Below are positions 22,101-33,905 of a DNA stretch of 64,000 bases, in pieces; the first letter of the stretch is position 1; every line of letters starts with the position of its first letter. Source of the stretch: Chaetorhynchus papuensis (taxonomy: Eukaryota; Chordata; Aves; Passeriformes; Rhipiduridae); the NCBI GenBank assembly GCA_013396525.1, contig VWYX01000082.1, positions 96,353 through 160,352 on the forward strand. The letters are read 5' to 3'. The notes under the pieces are model-generated. The model worked only from the letters and a program-made list of their open reading frames with translations. It did not search any database and was not told where the DNA came from. The position numbers and the translations under genes are program-made.

Positions 22101-25100
22101 ACAAAAACATTAATCAACAGCACTGCTTACTGTACACACAGCAGGCAAATACATAGCAACGTGATTCCTAATAATTTGCTAGGTGCATAGAGAAGATGAG
22201 CAGGAGTGTGAAGAGACAAGTAAGGTATTTTAAAAAAGAGTACAGTCATTCTGGGTTTTTTTTAAATTGTTGAACTGTGAGAAGCAACTTCATAGTTAGA
22301 ACCTGTAAAGTTCTAAATTTCAAAAATTCAAAACTTTTACATTCTTAAATGATCCTATTCATTACGTATAATTTTGTTAATATTACTCAGCTGCGATTTC
22401 AAAAACATTTCAGTTAAAATTTTCAAAAGAATTGAGATAAACAAATCTCAATTTTTATTCAGTTTATTTTATTTTTTTTTTATTCAGTTTTTAGGAACAC
22501 TTTCATACCAGTGTCAAAGATAAACTATAACTCTTCCACATCATCATGAATATAAGGGGTGAAGAGAAATAAGTACTGTCTTGGGGGGGAAACATCCCCA
22601 CAATTTTATGTGTCTGAAATTGTCCCTCAATGCACACTCTTGGAAAGTGTGGCTTTGGGACTCGTTTTTATCAAAGGAGAATTTCCTCTCCAAATTCTCA
22701 GGTACTGCTTTTACATTTTTAAGGGAAAAGCAGATCGTGAAAAGCTCTTAACAAGATAAAAACAGTTTTAAAAAATGCATAATGGTGTCAATTTTGATGA
22801 GATTTGGACATAAACTCCTGGATCTCCGCTTTTAAAAATCGTTTATGTCTGTACAAAGTGACTGTAAGTGAGGCGGCTGAGTGGCCAAGTGCTGCCTCCG
22901 TTTCTCCCAGGTTCTGCTCTGAGTTCAGTTTTTGGTTCTTGCTAGTCACAGACTCTTGCCCAGTAAGTCTCCAGCTCCTACTCTGACTTGCAGCTCTCCC
23001 TCTGAGATCTTACGAAATCAGTATGAATTTGAACAGATTTATTCTCTTCCTTGTTTCTCTTGTCTTGTTCACTTCCTCGTTCCTCTGTGACTGTAGAAAT
23101 GAAACATTTTCATACTTCCCAGCTGAACTAAAGATGCCCCTTCACGGGAGGGAAACACTGTAAAAGACGTGCATGATATCAAAAGCAATGGATTAGGGAG
23201 GAAAGACTTCTCATAGGAAAGTCAAGGGCTTTAAGGGCTATTGTGTTTTACTTTGCAGCAAATACCTGGGTAAAGTTTTAAAAAAAAAAAAAGAGTCCCG
23301 GGCACGTGTTCATTTTTACTTTGTATTAATTTTGCCTTTCTGCAAAATTCCTGTTCAGAGGGATGAAATGCTACAGAGAGTCAACAAGACAGCCAATCAC
23401 TCCTGCTGCGAAAACTAGACCTCTGAGCTGGAAAGTGAATTGCAAGTATCACTACTTGTTGCACTTCCTGCAAAGGCAGGTGCGACCAACCCCGTTGGGA
23501 AATGCATTTATAATTGTGATATAAGGAAGAAATTGTAATTCTTTCTGTAATTCTAGTTGTAGTGTGGCTGGCATGTGCAAGGACCGTGTATACAAAGGTG
23601 TGCCTCTGAACGTACCTATAGTGCTTCACGGGAAATTCCCAGCTTGTTTCTGTACAGATGAGAGTGTGGACTCATTTGTGACAAATCACTGAATTCCTAG
23701 CTTGCTTTGTCTCAAAGCAACTGCCTAGTTGACACTGGACCTTCCCAAGTGCTGGATTCCCAGAGGTGCCAGGCGTTTTGCCGGCAGCCCCCATACGAGG
23801 CTGAGACAAGTTGATAGGTGTTACTTGCACATTGAGATGTGTCAATGGATATCCTGGATGGAGAAACTGAGTAATCCTGGGAGCTCCTCCGGGCAAGGCA
23901 GCTCCTACCCAGTGAAAAAAGTTGACCAAAAGGTGCATAGATAAGAGAATTTGTATAACGACTAGAAACTGTTCCTGCATATGTAGGAATAGTAAGGTAG
24001 AATAGTCTTTTGTCCACTGCCAAGATAATTAGAATATGTTTTGTAGGTACTTAAAATTAGCCCATAGCAGTTTATCGTGCCCTTATTAGGGTAGTTATCC
24101 TGCTTATAGGACTAGAATCTAGCAGGATCACTAGGGTTGTAAAAATTTATCTCAATTACAATTCAGGAGTCTGATGTGATCCAGTGAAAACGCCATTGCA
24201 GTGCTTGCAGTGTGGAGGCCTGCACCATCTGCATAGTGACTGTCAGCCCTCTTTGAGAGATTTGGTTCTCCGCTAAAGCATTACCTTATCAGTGCAAAAG
24301 ATCACAGGAAATTATTTTTGTAACTAGCACTCTGTCTGCGAATGTTTGTACAGGTCAGAGTATTCTTCCAAAAACAAAAAATCTGGTATAAATCAACATA
24401 AATTATTACTACTTGTTTAAAAGTGAGGTAAGAATCTGTCGAGTTGGTGGTTTGTTTATTTCTTCAGTGCTTGTTGTATATTTGTTTGTTGTTGTTACAA
24501 TCCAAACAATGATACTTGCCTACTTCTTGAGCTGTTTTTTATGTAAGTAAATGCAGATGTCCTGCCAGTGCAGTATAAACTCGAGTATAGTACCGATTTT
24601 CAAGCTCTAGCAGCACAAATTAACATTTTCCTTATAATAAAGAATTTCAAAAGAACTAAAAAGAGGACAGCCATAGATCAGAAATCTAAGAAACCTGAGC
24701 AAAAGTTCTGAAAGTCTGTCTGTCTACAAGGAAAAACTATACTCGTAACACAAAACCTATTCTTCCGTGTGATTATTGCTTTCTTTAAAATGTGCTAAAT
24801 AAGTTCTAAAACTTAATAGGGTTTCTGGAGCTTCCAACTGAAAGAGGATGTTGATAAGCAGGGGCTTAAACCAGTCAGTGGGAATTCCCACGGTCTGGGT
24901 AATGAAGAGAAAGTCCCAAAAAATTCTGCGCTTACGTTCCTTACATTTAATGATAAATCACTCATTGTTATTGGGATCCAAGGTAATTTAGAAACTGTGA
25001 ATATACAGTGCTCAGTGCAGTTCCCTGTGGAGACACTCATTACGCAGACAACAAAGATCCACTGCTGTAATGATGGCAACCAACAGTTTATAGAGCTGGA

Positions 25101-28100
25101 GCCATCACAGTGAGGTTGAACATTTTTACACAGAACTGTAACTTTCACATACAGTCCCAGTCACATAGATTTGAAAAGCAGAAGCACTGATGAGAGGTTT
25201 AACCTTGAAGTCTCTGTAAGACTGTCTTAACTGCCAGCAAATTGTCCTATCTTTCCTTTTTTAAAAACCGTCACCTGGTCACACTGGCAGCTCAGTGAGC
25301 TTCTATTTTCAGAATAACAGAGCTAAGGATTGTGCCCTAATTTATGGCAACTCCAGCGTCAGGGGCTCCTTAAGTACACAAAAAAAAAGTCGTAGGAGGT
25401 AGAGGATTGGTGTGCATGCTACTCTGAGTACCTTTAATTTAGTGTACTAATACTAGAAGTACTTTTCATCTAGGACAGATAACAAGGCCTATTCAAGGAC
25501 GTGAAGTACTATAAATCACAAGCTCCTTTTTGGCAAATTTCTACCCATTAACTTTTACTTTTCGTTTGTCTGTTTGTTTTGATTGAGTTTTGTTTTGGTT
25601 TTTTGCTTGCACGATGCTGATACTTCCTCTGAGAGAATGGCAAATACACTACTCATACACTTCCACTAAACAATGCTACTTTAATTATATACATAAATTT
25701 TGGTGGAATGGATGACTTGGAAGCAAGGCAAACACACACGGAGGTTTTGAATTAATATTCCACAGGCCTACAGCAAGAACAAATCTTCAGAAATGAGACC
25801 AGTATGGAGGATAAAGTCTTGAAGACAAATGATGTTGAATTCTAAGTTACTGTGCTAAATCTCTCCCTCATGCTGGTTCCCTAGGTGCACTAGAGATGAT
25901 ACAGCATCTCTCTGTTTGATGCAATGGCAACACCCAGCATGATTCTATTAAAGGTAATTTCTTGAGTGCTGAATGCAATTTGAAAGAAACAGAAGCATGA
26001 AAACCTTTTACAAGAAAGAATACTATCCTTTGAATATCAGGAAGATGGTTCATTGAAATACTTAAATATGATTAAGCACCCTTTTATATTTTTTGTATCT
26101 GTGTATTTTGCTTTTATTGACCAGATGCAGAGGTTGAAGTAAAATATGCTTCAGAATAGAAAATAGATTCCTGGATTCTGAAATACTTCACCAGCCAAGG
26201 ACAGCATGAGCACTCGGTTTGAACTCCGGGGCATTTTTTACACTTGCTGCCTCCAGGGGAGGGAGAAGCCCGATTTAAAATGGTCTTTTGAATTTTTAAT
26301 GGGCATTTAGAAGTTCAAGCCTCTGCAGCAGCTGAGGAGAGTTAAGGAAAGAGGTCAACAGTGGCTAAATAGCACTCTTAACATACCGCTGTTAACACAG
26401 CTAAACCTGTTATCATCCTGATAGCTTTCAGGGAGTACCCGGCTTAGAGAACAATAGGGGGACTTCTAGGTTGTCCCAGCATTACAGCAGTGTTGCCCAG
26501 ACCAGTTCTTCCAGCTGAAATCAACTCAGTGTTGGAGCCTGGAGATGTCTGTGCCCTGTGTCATCCCAGCAGGACCATTTCACCCATCCTTTGCACTGTT
26601 TGCTTTGTCTGGGAAACAGTCAAACTCATCTTGCAAGACAGCCAGCCTGGAATTATGTCTAAGAATAAAAAATAGGTGTTCTAAGCACAATCTCCCACCT
26701 TCACTAAGAAATTTGGGATATTCATTTAAGGTCCAAGAGACACAACACTACATCTTGTCTGTCATGGCAAAGGGCTTAACAGGGCATAAGTGGGTTTGGA
26801 CAACCAGTACCATAAATTATTCTTCCTTTCACTGGTGGATCCTGTGTTTGTGCAACTAATCTATTACTGGGAAATTTATATTTGCAGTCTCATTTTTGCA
26901 GCTCTCGTTTGACTATAAAAAAAAATCTGAAGCCTATTATAATGTTTCTGTACCACAGGCTGTATGTACTGATGGTTCATTAGTACACTTTCAGCTAAAT
27001 ATTTCCTGATCTAATGACCTCTTGAATTTTTTAAAATATACTGCTTGATAGAGTAACCTGTTCATAAAACTGACACAACATAACTTAAATGAAAAAACCA
27101 TAATCTATCTCACTTTACCTTATCACTAGTGTAATTTTTCTTCCAGCTTTTTCAACAGTAGAGTGATCTCTAGCAGATTTATGTGACCTAGATCCAAAGA
27201 TTGATGACACACAGCAATGTTGTTGCAGAAGAATTGGCTACTCTTTGTTTATCTGGCTTGTACTAAAAGCACTTTTGAAATTTGGGGATAGGTACGCACA
27301 AAACTTCTACACAGAGAATCCTGTTCACTTCAGTCTTCTGATTCCCCATATCGCTCCTTTTAATTTTGGCAGATCTCATGCAGGTCGCAACTTCTCTGCA
27401 TGTCTTTAAATTCCACATGTTTCATCCTGTGTAGGTCTATGGGATCCTTGCATTTTGCTGGTGAATAAATGAGATCTTTTTAAGAAGTAGGTGAGAGGGT
27501 ACCATAAAGAAAGTCAAACTCTAATCCTTCCAGGATCCATTTCCAAATCTTAGTTGTGTAACCAAACACAACACAGCAGAGTGAGTCATGTTCAGTATGT
27601 ATGAGGAGTAACACCTAGCTTAAAAGTAGTGAAGGGGAAGACAAATTGTTTACCACTGGACTAAAAAGTACATAATTAGTTTAGAAGCAGGAAGGAATTG
27701 CAACCTGAGGGCAAGATGTTCTAGTTAATTATGGAACCGGGTGCAGAGAATGAGAGAAATGATACTGTGTGCCAGAAAACTAGCAATTGCCAGTTGAATA
27801 GTGAATGCCGCATGGGGGGGAAAAAAAGGCAAATAGCTTGTCGCATCTCCCTTTAACCACTGAAAAAGTACTTGCTACTTCTTTTTCGATTCTTGCCTTC
27901 CTTTGTGGACTTCTTTCAGGTTAAACAGGCTGTCCATTAACACCCTCTGGGGTTGCTAACTACAGTCCAAGTCAGACCCTCTATCAGAAAAGCTGACCTT
28001 TCAGGCCGTGCCTAACCAGTAAGATAAACACTATACATCTGTTTCTGACTGACTAGCCAAGTCCTCTAAGGACAGCTCTAATTATTTGTGATGGATTACT

Positions 28101-29800
28101 CATTTTACAAAGCTTTACACTTAACTACTTTAAAATATATTCGAAAATTCCACTGGAAGCAAATTGCCTTGCAGAGCTGTCTTGCACCAGCTGTATATAA
28201 GATTAATTGTTAGGCAGCACCAAACCACACTGTGTGGGAATCATATTACAGTCCTCGTAGTGATTGATGTGTAGAACTATTAAAGGTTAGGTGCACTTCC
28301 TGACCCCTTTCTTTCTTGGAAAGGGAAAACAAACTCTAACAAATTATGTAATTTTAAGCAGAGGAGTAACATTTGTTGGTAGCAGAAATACAATATATGT
28401 GTGGTGCTCTCCAGACAGGCCACACACCAGAGACTGTCAGAGCAGGAAGTCTCTGTTTACCCTAAAGTGACAGTGTTAGCAAGCACTGGTCTTTTGAGCT
28501 GTCTTTCAGGTCTGCATAGTGAATGTAAGCATTATTCTTCCTATTTCACATACGTGATTATTCATACATATACCCTGATTCCCTGACGAAATAAAAGAAC
28601 AGAAGTATCTGGTCCATGCATACTGATAGATGCATTCTTTAGTGTACATTCATATCAGTTTTCCTGCCGAGAGTCAAAGTTTGACTTGGAAGACAGTGCT
28701 GGATCCCCCTGCTGCTTGTGAGAACTCCCAAATGGGGAGGTCAGCCTTGGTCCTAGATCCTCTGCGGAGACACAGGACCAGTCAACTCCCTGCCTACGTC
28801 CTCTGGTGACACTGAAATCCCACCTTCTGTTTTGCTGTGGTGTCTAATACTTGGATTAACTGTAACCCTCCTCTTTTCAACACTTACATTAAATCAATCT
28901 TGTCTTGTTTATATCTAGCCTTCCTAAGTAAGGTTTTTCTCTCTTTGTCCATATAAAGATCTTAAAGCTCAACTATGACCAGTAGTACTAATTACTATCA
29001 TACTGACAACGTATACACACAGAATAATTAACCCACTGCTGCCTATAAAATTATATTCTTGTTAAGAGTCTTGGATTCCATTTGGTGACATTGATTATCT
29101 CTCTGTGTCATATCCAGGCTTTTAGTCTTCACGTTTATGCCTTATGCAATATTGAAGCTATGTATTCTATTTCATCTTTTCTGGTTTTACCTTGGTTGTT
29201 CCATAAAGTCATGTTTCTGCTTTAATCTCCAGCTTTACTTATTGCAAATTCCTCATCAATTCAGTTGGCTTTCCTAATCCTTTAATTTCACCATTTCTTT
29301 CATCTCTTTCTCTGCCTTTCAACTTCCTACACCCTGCCCTGGTGCTTCCTAAGCTTCAAGAAGTTGCACAATTTCTGTTCACCATTAGTTTTCTTCAGGC
29401 TTCTCTGAAGACAATTTAACCAGAAAACTTCTCTGGTCTTGCTTTTTGTACTGATTATTGTAGTTTGAACTCAATTCCCTCAAAACTTTTATTTACATTG
29501 CTCATATAGTAAGTAACAGAGTGAAAATTAGCATGACCAGAGGACACACATTTTTTTGATGACTGCAAAGGACTCTTTGTACATTACCTGCTTAAAATGA
29601 TAAACAGTGAAACATTCAAGTATAATTATTTTTAAAGAAGGCATTCCCTGCCATTTTTATGAATCAGCCATCTAACAAGATTAATAAGAATAAAACTCAG
29701 CTAGGGCTTCTCTTTTTCACTGAAAATCACAGATTTTCAGAAATTACATACGTTCAGTTAGATTTTGTTGAAATTGAGCAGTAAGATCAAGATAAAGAGG
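19166..29800. other. Upstream non-coding sequence, no gene recognised
   Basis: About 10.6 kb upstream of SLC28A3. AT-rich with short A and T tracts and scattered short open frames (the longest near 24.81-25.15 kb and 23.67-24.02 kb) that show no domain, splice-site logic or family similarity I can recognise. No CR1 terminus or LTR was seen here. Confidence 0.6.
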
Positions 29801-30560
29801 GGAAAGGGGTTTGGTGCCAGTGCATCAGAGGGCCAGGCAGACAGTGTGGTGTCATCTCCCAAGTAAGCAGGAGCGAAGAAGGGATAAGGCCCAGAAGCTG
29901 GTCCCTGCCTTTGGGTGGGCTGTGCCCTGGGGGTCCCCAGTGGGCTGGGGGATCCTTCTGGATGTTGTAGGGCGTTGTTGCACTGTGGTCAGTGCATCGA
30001 CTGAGACACCCACATTAATGGCAGCCCGTGGGGGTGCTGGCAGTGATCCCACGTGTTTAAGTGTGCTTTCTCCTGAAGCTCTTGACAGCACACCTAAGTT
30101 CTGAAGACGAGACAAGAGAAAACATTTAAATTCAATTTTGAGGCATTCCGGGAAAGGGAACAGGCCATACAGCTACAGAAGCTCAGACTTGGGGAGAATG
30201 ATTTCCCATTCTGGCTACACTTTTTAAACTCTAATGCATCTCTGTTGTGCCCAGGAGGATGGGTTTGCATTGACATGCACACTCAGATTTGTTAACCGTT
30301 TGATGTTGAGCCGGAGAGACTTGTATATGAGCAGACACAACCGATGGATGCTGCGTGTTAACACCCTCACTCCATGTGCAGATGTGGACGGAAGAGTGCG
30401 CTGCAAACAGGTCTGTTGGACACTTGATGGCAGTATTTGCTCTGGGTTATTCCTCCGGTAACTCCTTTAGCTCTGTTTAATGCAGTCTCCGGAGAACTGT
30501 AGGCATTTTGGGAAGGGGGCGCAGGGCGGAAGGGAGTCACAGAAAAGGAGTGGAAGGACA
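29800..30560. other. GC-enriched block, unassigned
   Basis: More GC- and CpG-rich than the flanking 10 kb on either side. It includes overlapping open frames on both strands near 29.81-30.12 kb, which is expected from high GC. No protein family or repeat was recognised. It could be a distal regulatory element, the promoter or exon of a non-coding RNA, or an old insertion. Confidence 0.3.
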
Positions 30561-32054
30561 GTAAATATGATTTAGTCTCTTCAGTCCTAATGCCGCAGCT
30601 GTCAAAACCGATTTTCCTTTAACTATTTCATTTTCCTAGTTATTGTTGGCTTTCTGCCTTGGGAGCTCTCACTGACCCTGTCTGTTCGATCTCAGTATAA
30701 AAGTTATGTAAACAGATTTGAAATCTATCACAGTGCAGCTGATAACATTGATCTGGTTTCTATTGATTAAAAGTGAAGGTAGGATTGTTATGACAGCATT
30801 AGCCTCCAATAATTATTGTCTTCACGGGACTACAGTTCTTCTGCAGTGGCTGAAGCACTTGTCAACTTGCAGGTGCTGTAGACTATCTCTAAACAGGTGA
30901 GTAGGTGAGAGCAGTCCCCAAGTGTAATGAGCAGCCTCCTACACAGCTTCCTGCTGATTCACCACTGGTGATACTTTTGGAAGCAATTATCTGAGACTGG
31001 CTAGCCTGTACAGATGACCAACCCAATCCCCTTCTAATGCTGCACACAAATTGCAGAAGTAGAAAGGTGGCACAAAGCCATCTGGGGGGAGCTGGCAAGT
31101 ACACTCCAGCTCAATACAAGGACTGCAGTGAACAGGAGTGTATAAACCATTTAGCACATATATTCCAATACTTAATTTCAACCCCTTCTGTGTTCTGAAA
31201 CTTGTATCAAATCTGTATCAGATTTTTATCGGATAAAATCTGTGTAAGTGCTTGTGTTTCAGTTTTGTTTTGGTCTTGTCTGTTTGTTTTTGTACACGTG
31301 AACAGCAGAATAAAGTGGTGCCACTAGTAAAAGCTACATTCTGCTGCTCCAGTAAAACTGAGCAGTTAAGGGTTCTGGGTAGATATTTTCTTTCCTTAAT
31401 GCAATCAGCTTTATACAGTTAATTAGAACAAAAAAAAAAAAAATAGGGTTCCCCTCCTCCCAGTTTCAGTTCTGCTTTTCCTACTTGTTTCAGAGGAGAG
31501 AATCTATTGGTCTCATGAGGTAGTTTTCACAGTAGGCAATAAATTCATGCTATATTATGGCTTTCTTCATGATGCTCAAAACTCTGGATTTTTGTTCTAA
31601 AAGATGACATCAGGATTTAAAAAAAAAAAATCACACCAGAAAACAACTCAGTTTCCCTCAAAAGCTAAGAGAGGTCTTTAGCTGATATAAAGCAGTATAT
31701 ATTTAGTATTGCTTGCTTTTATAAACCCGATCCACTTAGTAATAATTTTAGTGATGAAGCTGGGGATTTTCATGTCCGTTTGTGTCATCCTTCCATATGT
31801 TTTTATTTGAAAAGCAATGAACAGAAATTTTCCCCTCTTACTACATGGGAAGTTAAGTCTCCTTCTGGTAGTTGTTGTCTTTATCAAGCTGAATTATTCC
31901 TCATCCCCTTGAAATTCTTGGTAATAAATTAATAATTTATGCTAAGTGAAGCAGTACTGCTGGGGGCGGGGAGTTGAACTAATCAGAATTCAAAAGTTAC
32001 AGGGCCTATTGAAAACATTTGCTGAAATCACTATGGCTCCAGGAGATATTAATA

Positions 32055-32096
32055 TGTGTGTGTGTGTGTGTTTGTGTGTTTAGAGAGAGAGGAGAG
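32055..32096 (+). repeat. (TG)n microsatellite followed by short (GA)n
   Basis: A TG dinucleotide run of about 25 bases with one interruption, followed directly by a GA-rich run. A typical vertebrate microsatellite, likely polymorphic. Confidence 0.9.
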
Positions 32097-33186
32097 CTTT
32101 GGCCCCTTTTTCCTTTCCCAAAGGAATGACTAGCAATTGCTGGATTTAGTAAGACAGCAATGCACTGAGTAATCTTGCTCAGAACACCCTGGCAAATGAA
32201 ATTCCCCTCCATGGAAATTTCAAAAAAATATTCTCTCTGTTTGGAAAAAGTAAATCAGTTTTCCAGCATTTTTGGTGGGATGAATGATTTGAGGACTTTT
32301 AGTTAACAGTGATTAAAGTAATTTATTTAGGGTATAGTTGTAGAGGTCTTTTATTATTTCTTTTGGGAATCCACATTCTGAACTTAATGACGTGGCTATC
32401 AGTCTCTCAGGGAGAAGTTAGCTGTCCTGAAACCTACAGCTGAGGCTCTCTCCAGCTCCAGATACCTAGTAGGAACCTGATGCCACGCTACAACTGCGGC
32501 CCATTGGGGTTCCAGTGCCTGCCCTGAACTAGCTGGTGGAGTCCAGAGAGGACCCAGCCATGCCTGTTCTGTTGGATTTCGTTCATGAAATACTTCAGCT
32601 TTAAAAATTACAGTTTAAAAAATTATATGAAAAGCCATTTCCCATAGAAGATCCTAGCCAATTGTTTTCAGTAGACAGGTCAATATTGGAGATACTGGAA
32701 GGACAACACAGAAACCATGGTTGCCGTTGTCTCCCAAGGCACCACTTCTGGAGAGTGGATTATTGCTTCATACTGGAACTATAATGACAATGGCCATTGT
32801 GAGACAAACCCACATAATTTATTAAGACCCATTATAGGTTTATACCGTGGTATCTCATTTACTCTCTTCTTACTGTCCTCCCAAGTGAGTCTAAATAGCC
32901 AAGTCTACGTTTCCCTGGGTTGCATGGATAAAAGCTGGGTTGTTACTGGTCCTGAGCTGTGCACTCCAAGGTACTGATGCATCCCAAGAATGAGCTGAAA
33001 AAAATGAGGTAGCTGTGTAATGCATATGCTGTGGGTGACAGGAATATTTTTCTGCAATACAGCCTTTTCCTCAATTTAGTCAGCTTCTCCACTTTCTACT
33101 AGAGCAGGAACTCTCCCCCTGTCTCTGGTCCCTCCATCCCTGTTAAGACTCCAAATCCTAGAAAATACAAAGCTGCTCACTGGGGG

Positions 33187-33205
33187 AAAAAAAAAAAAAA
33201 AAAAA
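33187..33205 (+). repeat. Poly(A) tract (19 A)
   Basis: An uninterrupted run of 19 adenines preceded by five guanines. No retroelement body was recognised upstream, so it may be a simple homopolymer rather than a retroposition tail. Confidence 0.9.
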
Positions 33206-33573
33206 TTGCTCTAGGGGATAAAGAATTAGTCAGGTACCAGCAGATGGTGCTCCAGAGCATGTAATGCTGTATTTGCTGCTCTACCCAAACAGAAAAAATC
33301 CATTGCAATTTTATGGTAAAAGGGATTTTTGCAGGGACTGTCCCATTACCTTCTTGAGGGAGTGTCTCATTATCTTCTTGAGTGCACAGATGATGACTTC
33401 ATTTGAAAAGATGCCCATTATATGTAGATCCCAGTACTTTAAACAAAAAGTGTAAAACCCACTTATAAAAAATGGCTGCAAGTTTTCAAATGTCTTGGGT
33501 AACTTAATTGACTTGAACAAGGATTCTCTTTAGTGCCTTTAGGAAAAATAGAAATAATAATAGAAGGTAATAA

Positions 33574-33650
33574 TTGAACACATCCCCCCACACCCCCCCC
33601 AAACAATAGAACAAAAACCAATCAAACCAACCCAAACAGAAACAATTCAG
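33574..33650 (+). repeat. A/C-rich low-complexity tract
   Basis: Begins with two runs of cytosines (six and eight) and continues as C/A-rich repeats of the CCAAAC type. The complementary strand is G/T-rich with two long G runs. It lies about 85 bases before the plus-strand G/T-rich tract. Confidence 0.75.
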
Positions 33651-33733
33651 AGAATGGAGGCTAGAATATCTGCTGTTCTTTGTTCTTTGCTTTCCCACTT
33701 TCACAAACAGAATATAATCTACAGATTTAAAAT

Positions 33734-33905
33734 TGTGGGGGGTTGGTTTTAGTGAGTGGTTTGTTTGTTTGTTTGTTTGTGATTTTGTGCGTTTTTAAAA
33801 ATTTTTTGGTGGTGGTAGTGGTGATGTTGGTTTGAGTTCTGGGGGTTTTCTATGTGTGTTGGGTTTTGGGTTTGGGTTTGGGGTTTGGTTTGGATTTTTT
33901 TTTTA
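33734..33905 (+). repeat. G/T-rich low-complexity tract including (GTTT)n and telomere-like GGGTTTG units
   Basis: Nearly free of C on the plus strand. It contains a TTTG tetranucleotide run (33759-33780), GGTGGTGGTAGTGGTGATG, and at 33859-33892 a series of G3-4 runs separated by TTT or TTTT. Four or more closely spaced G runs make G-quadruplex formation plausible. The repeats differ from vertebrate telomere TTAGGG. Confidence 0.8.

Noticed and set aside
24813..25148. 111-codon minus-strand frame as a novel gene
   Set aside because: No domain, no splice context and no compositional difference from surrounding DNA; length is within chance for this window.
33859..33892. Interstitial telomere sequence
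   Set aside because: Units are GGGTTT(T/G)-like, not TTAGGG, and continue from a broader G/T-rich tract, so simple sequence is the better description.
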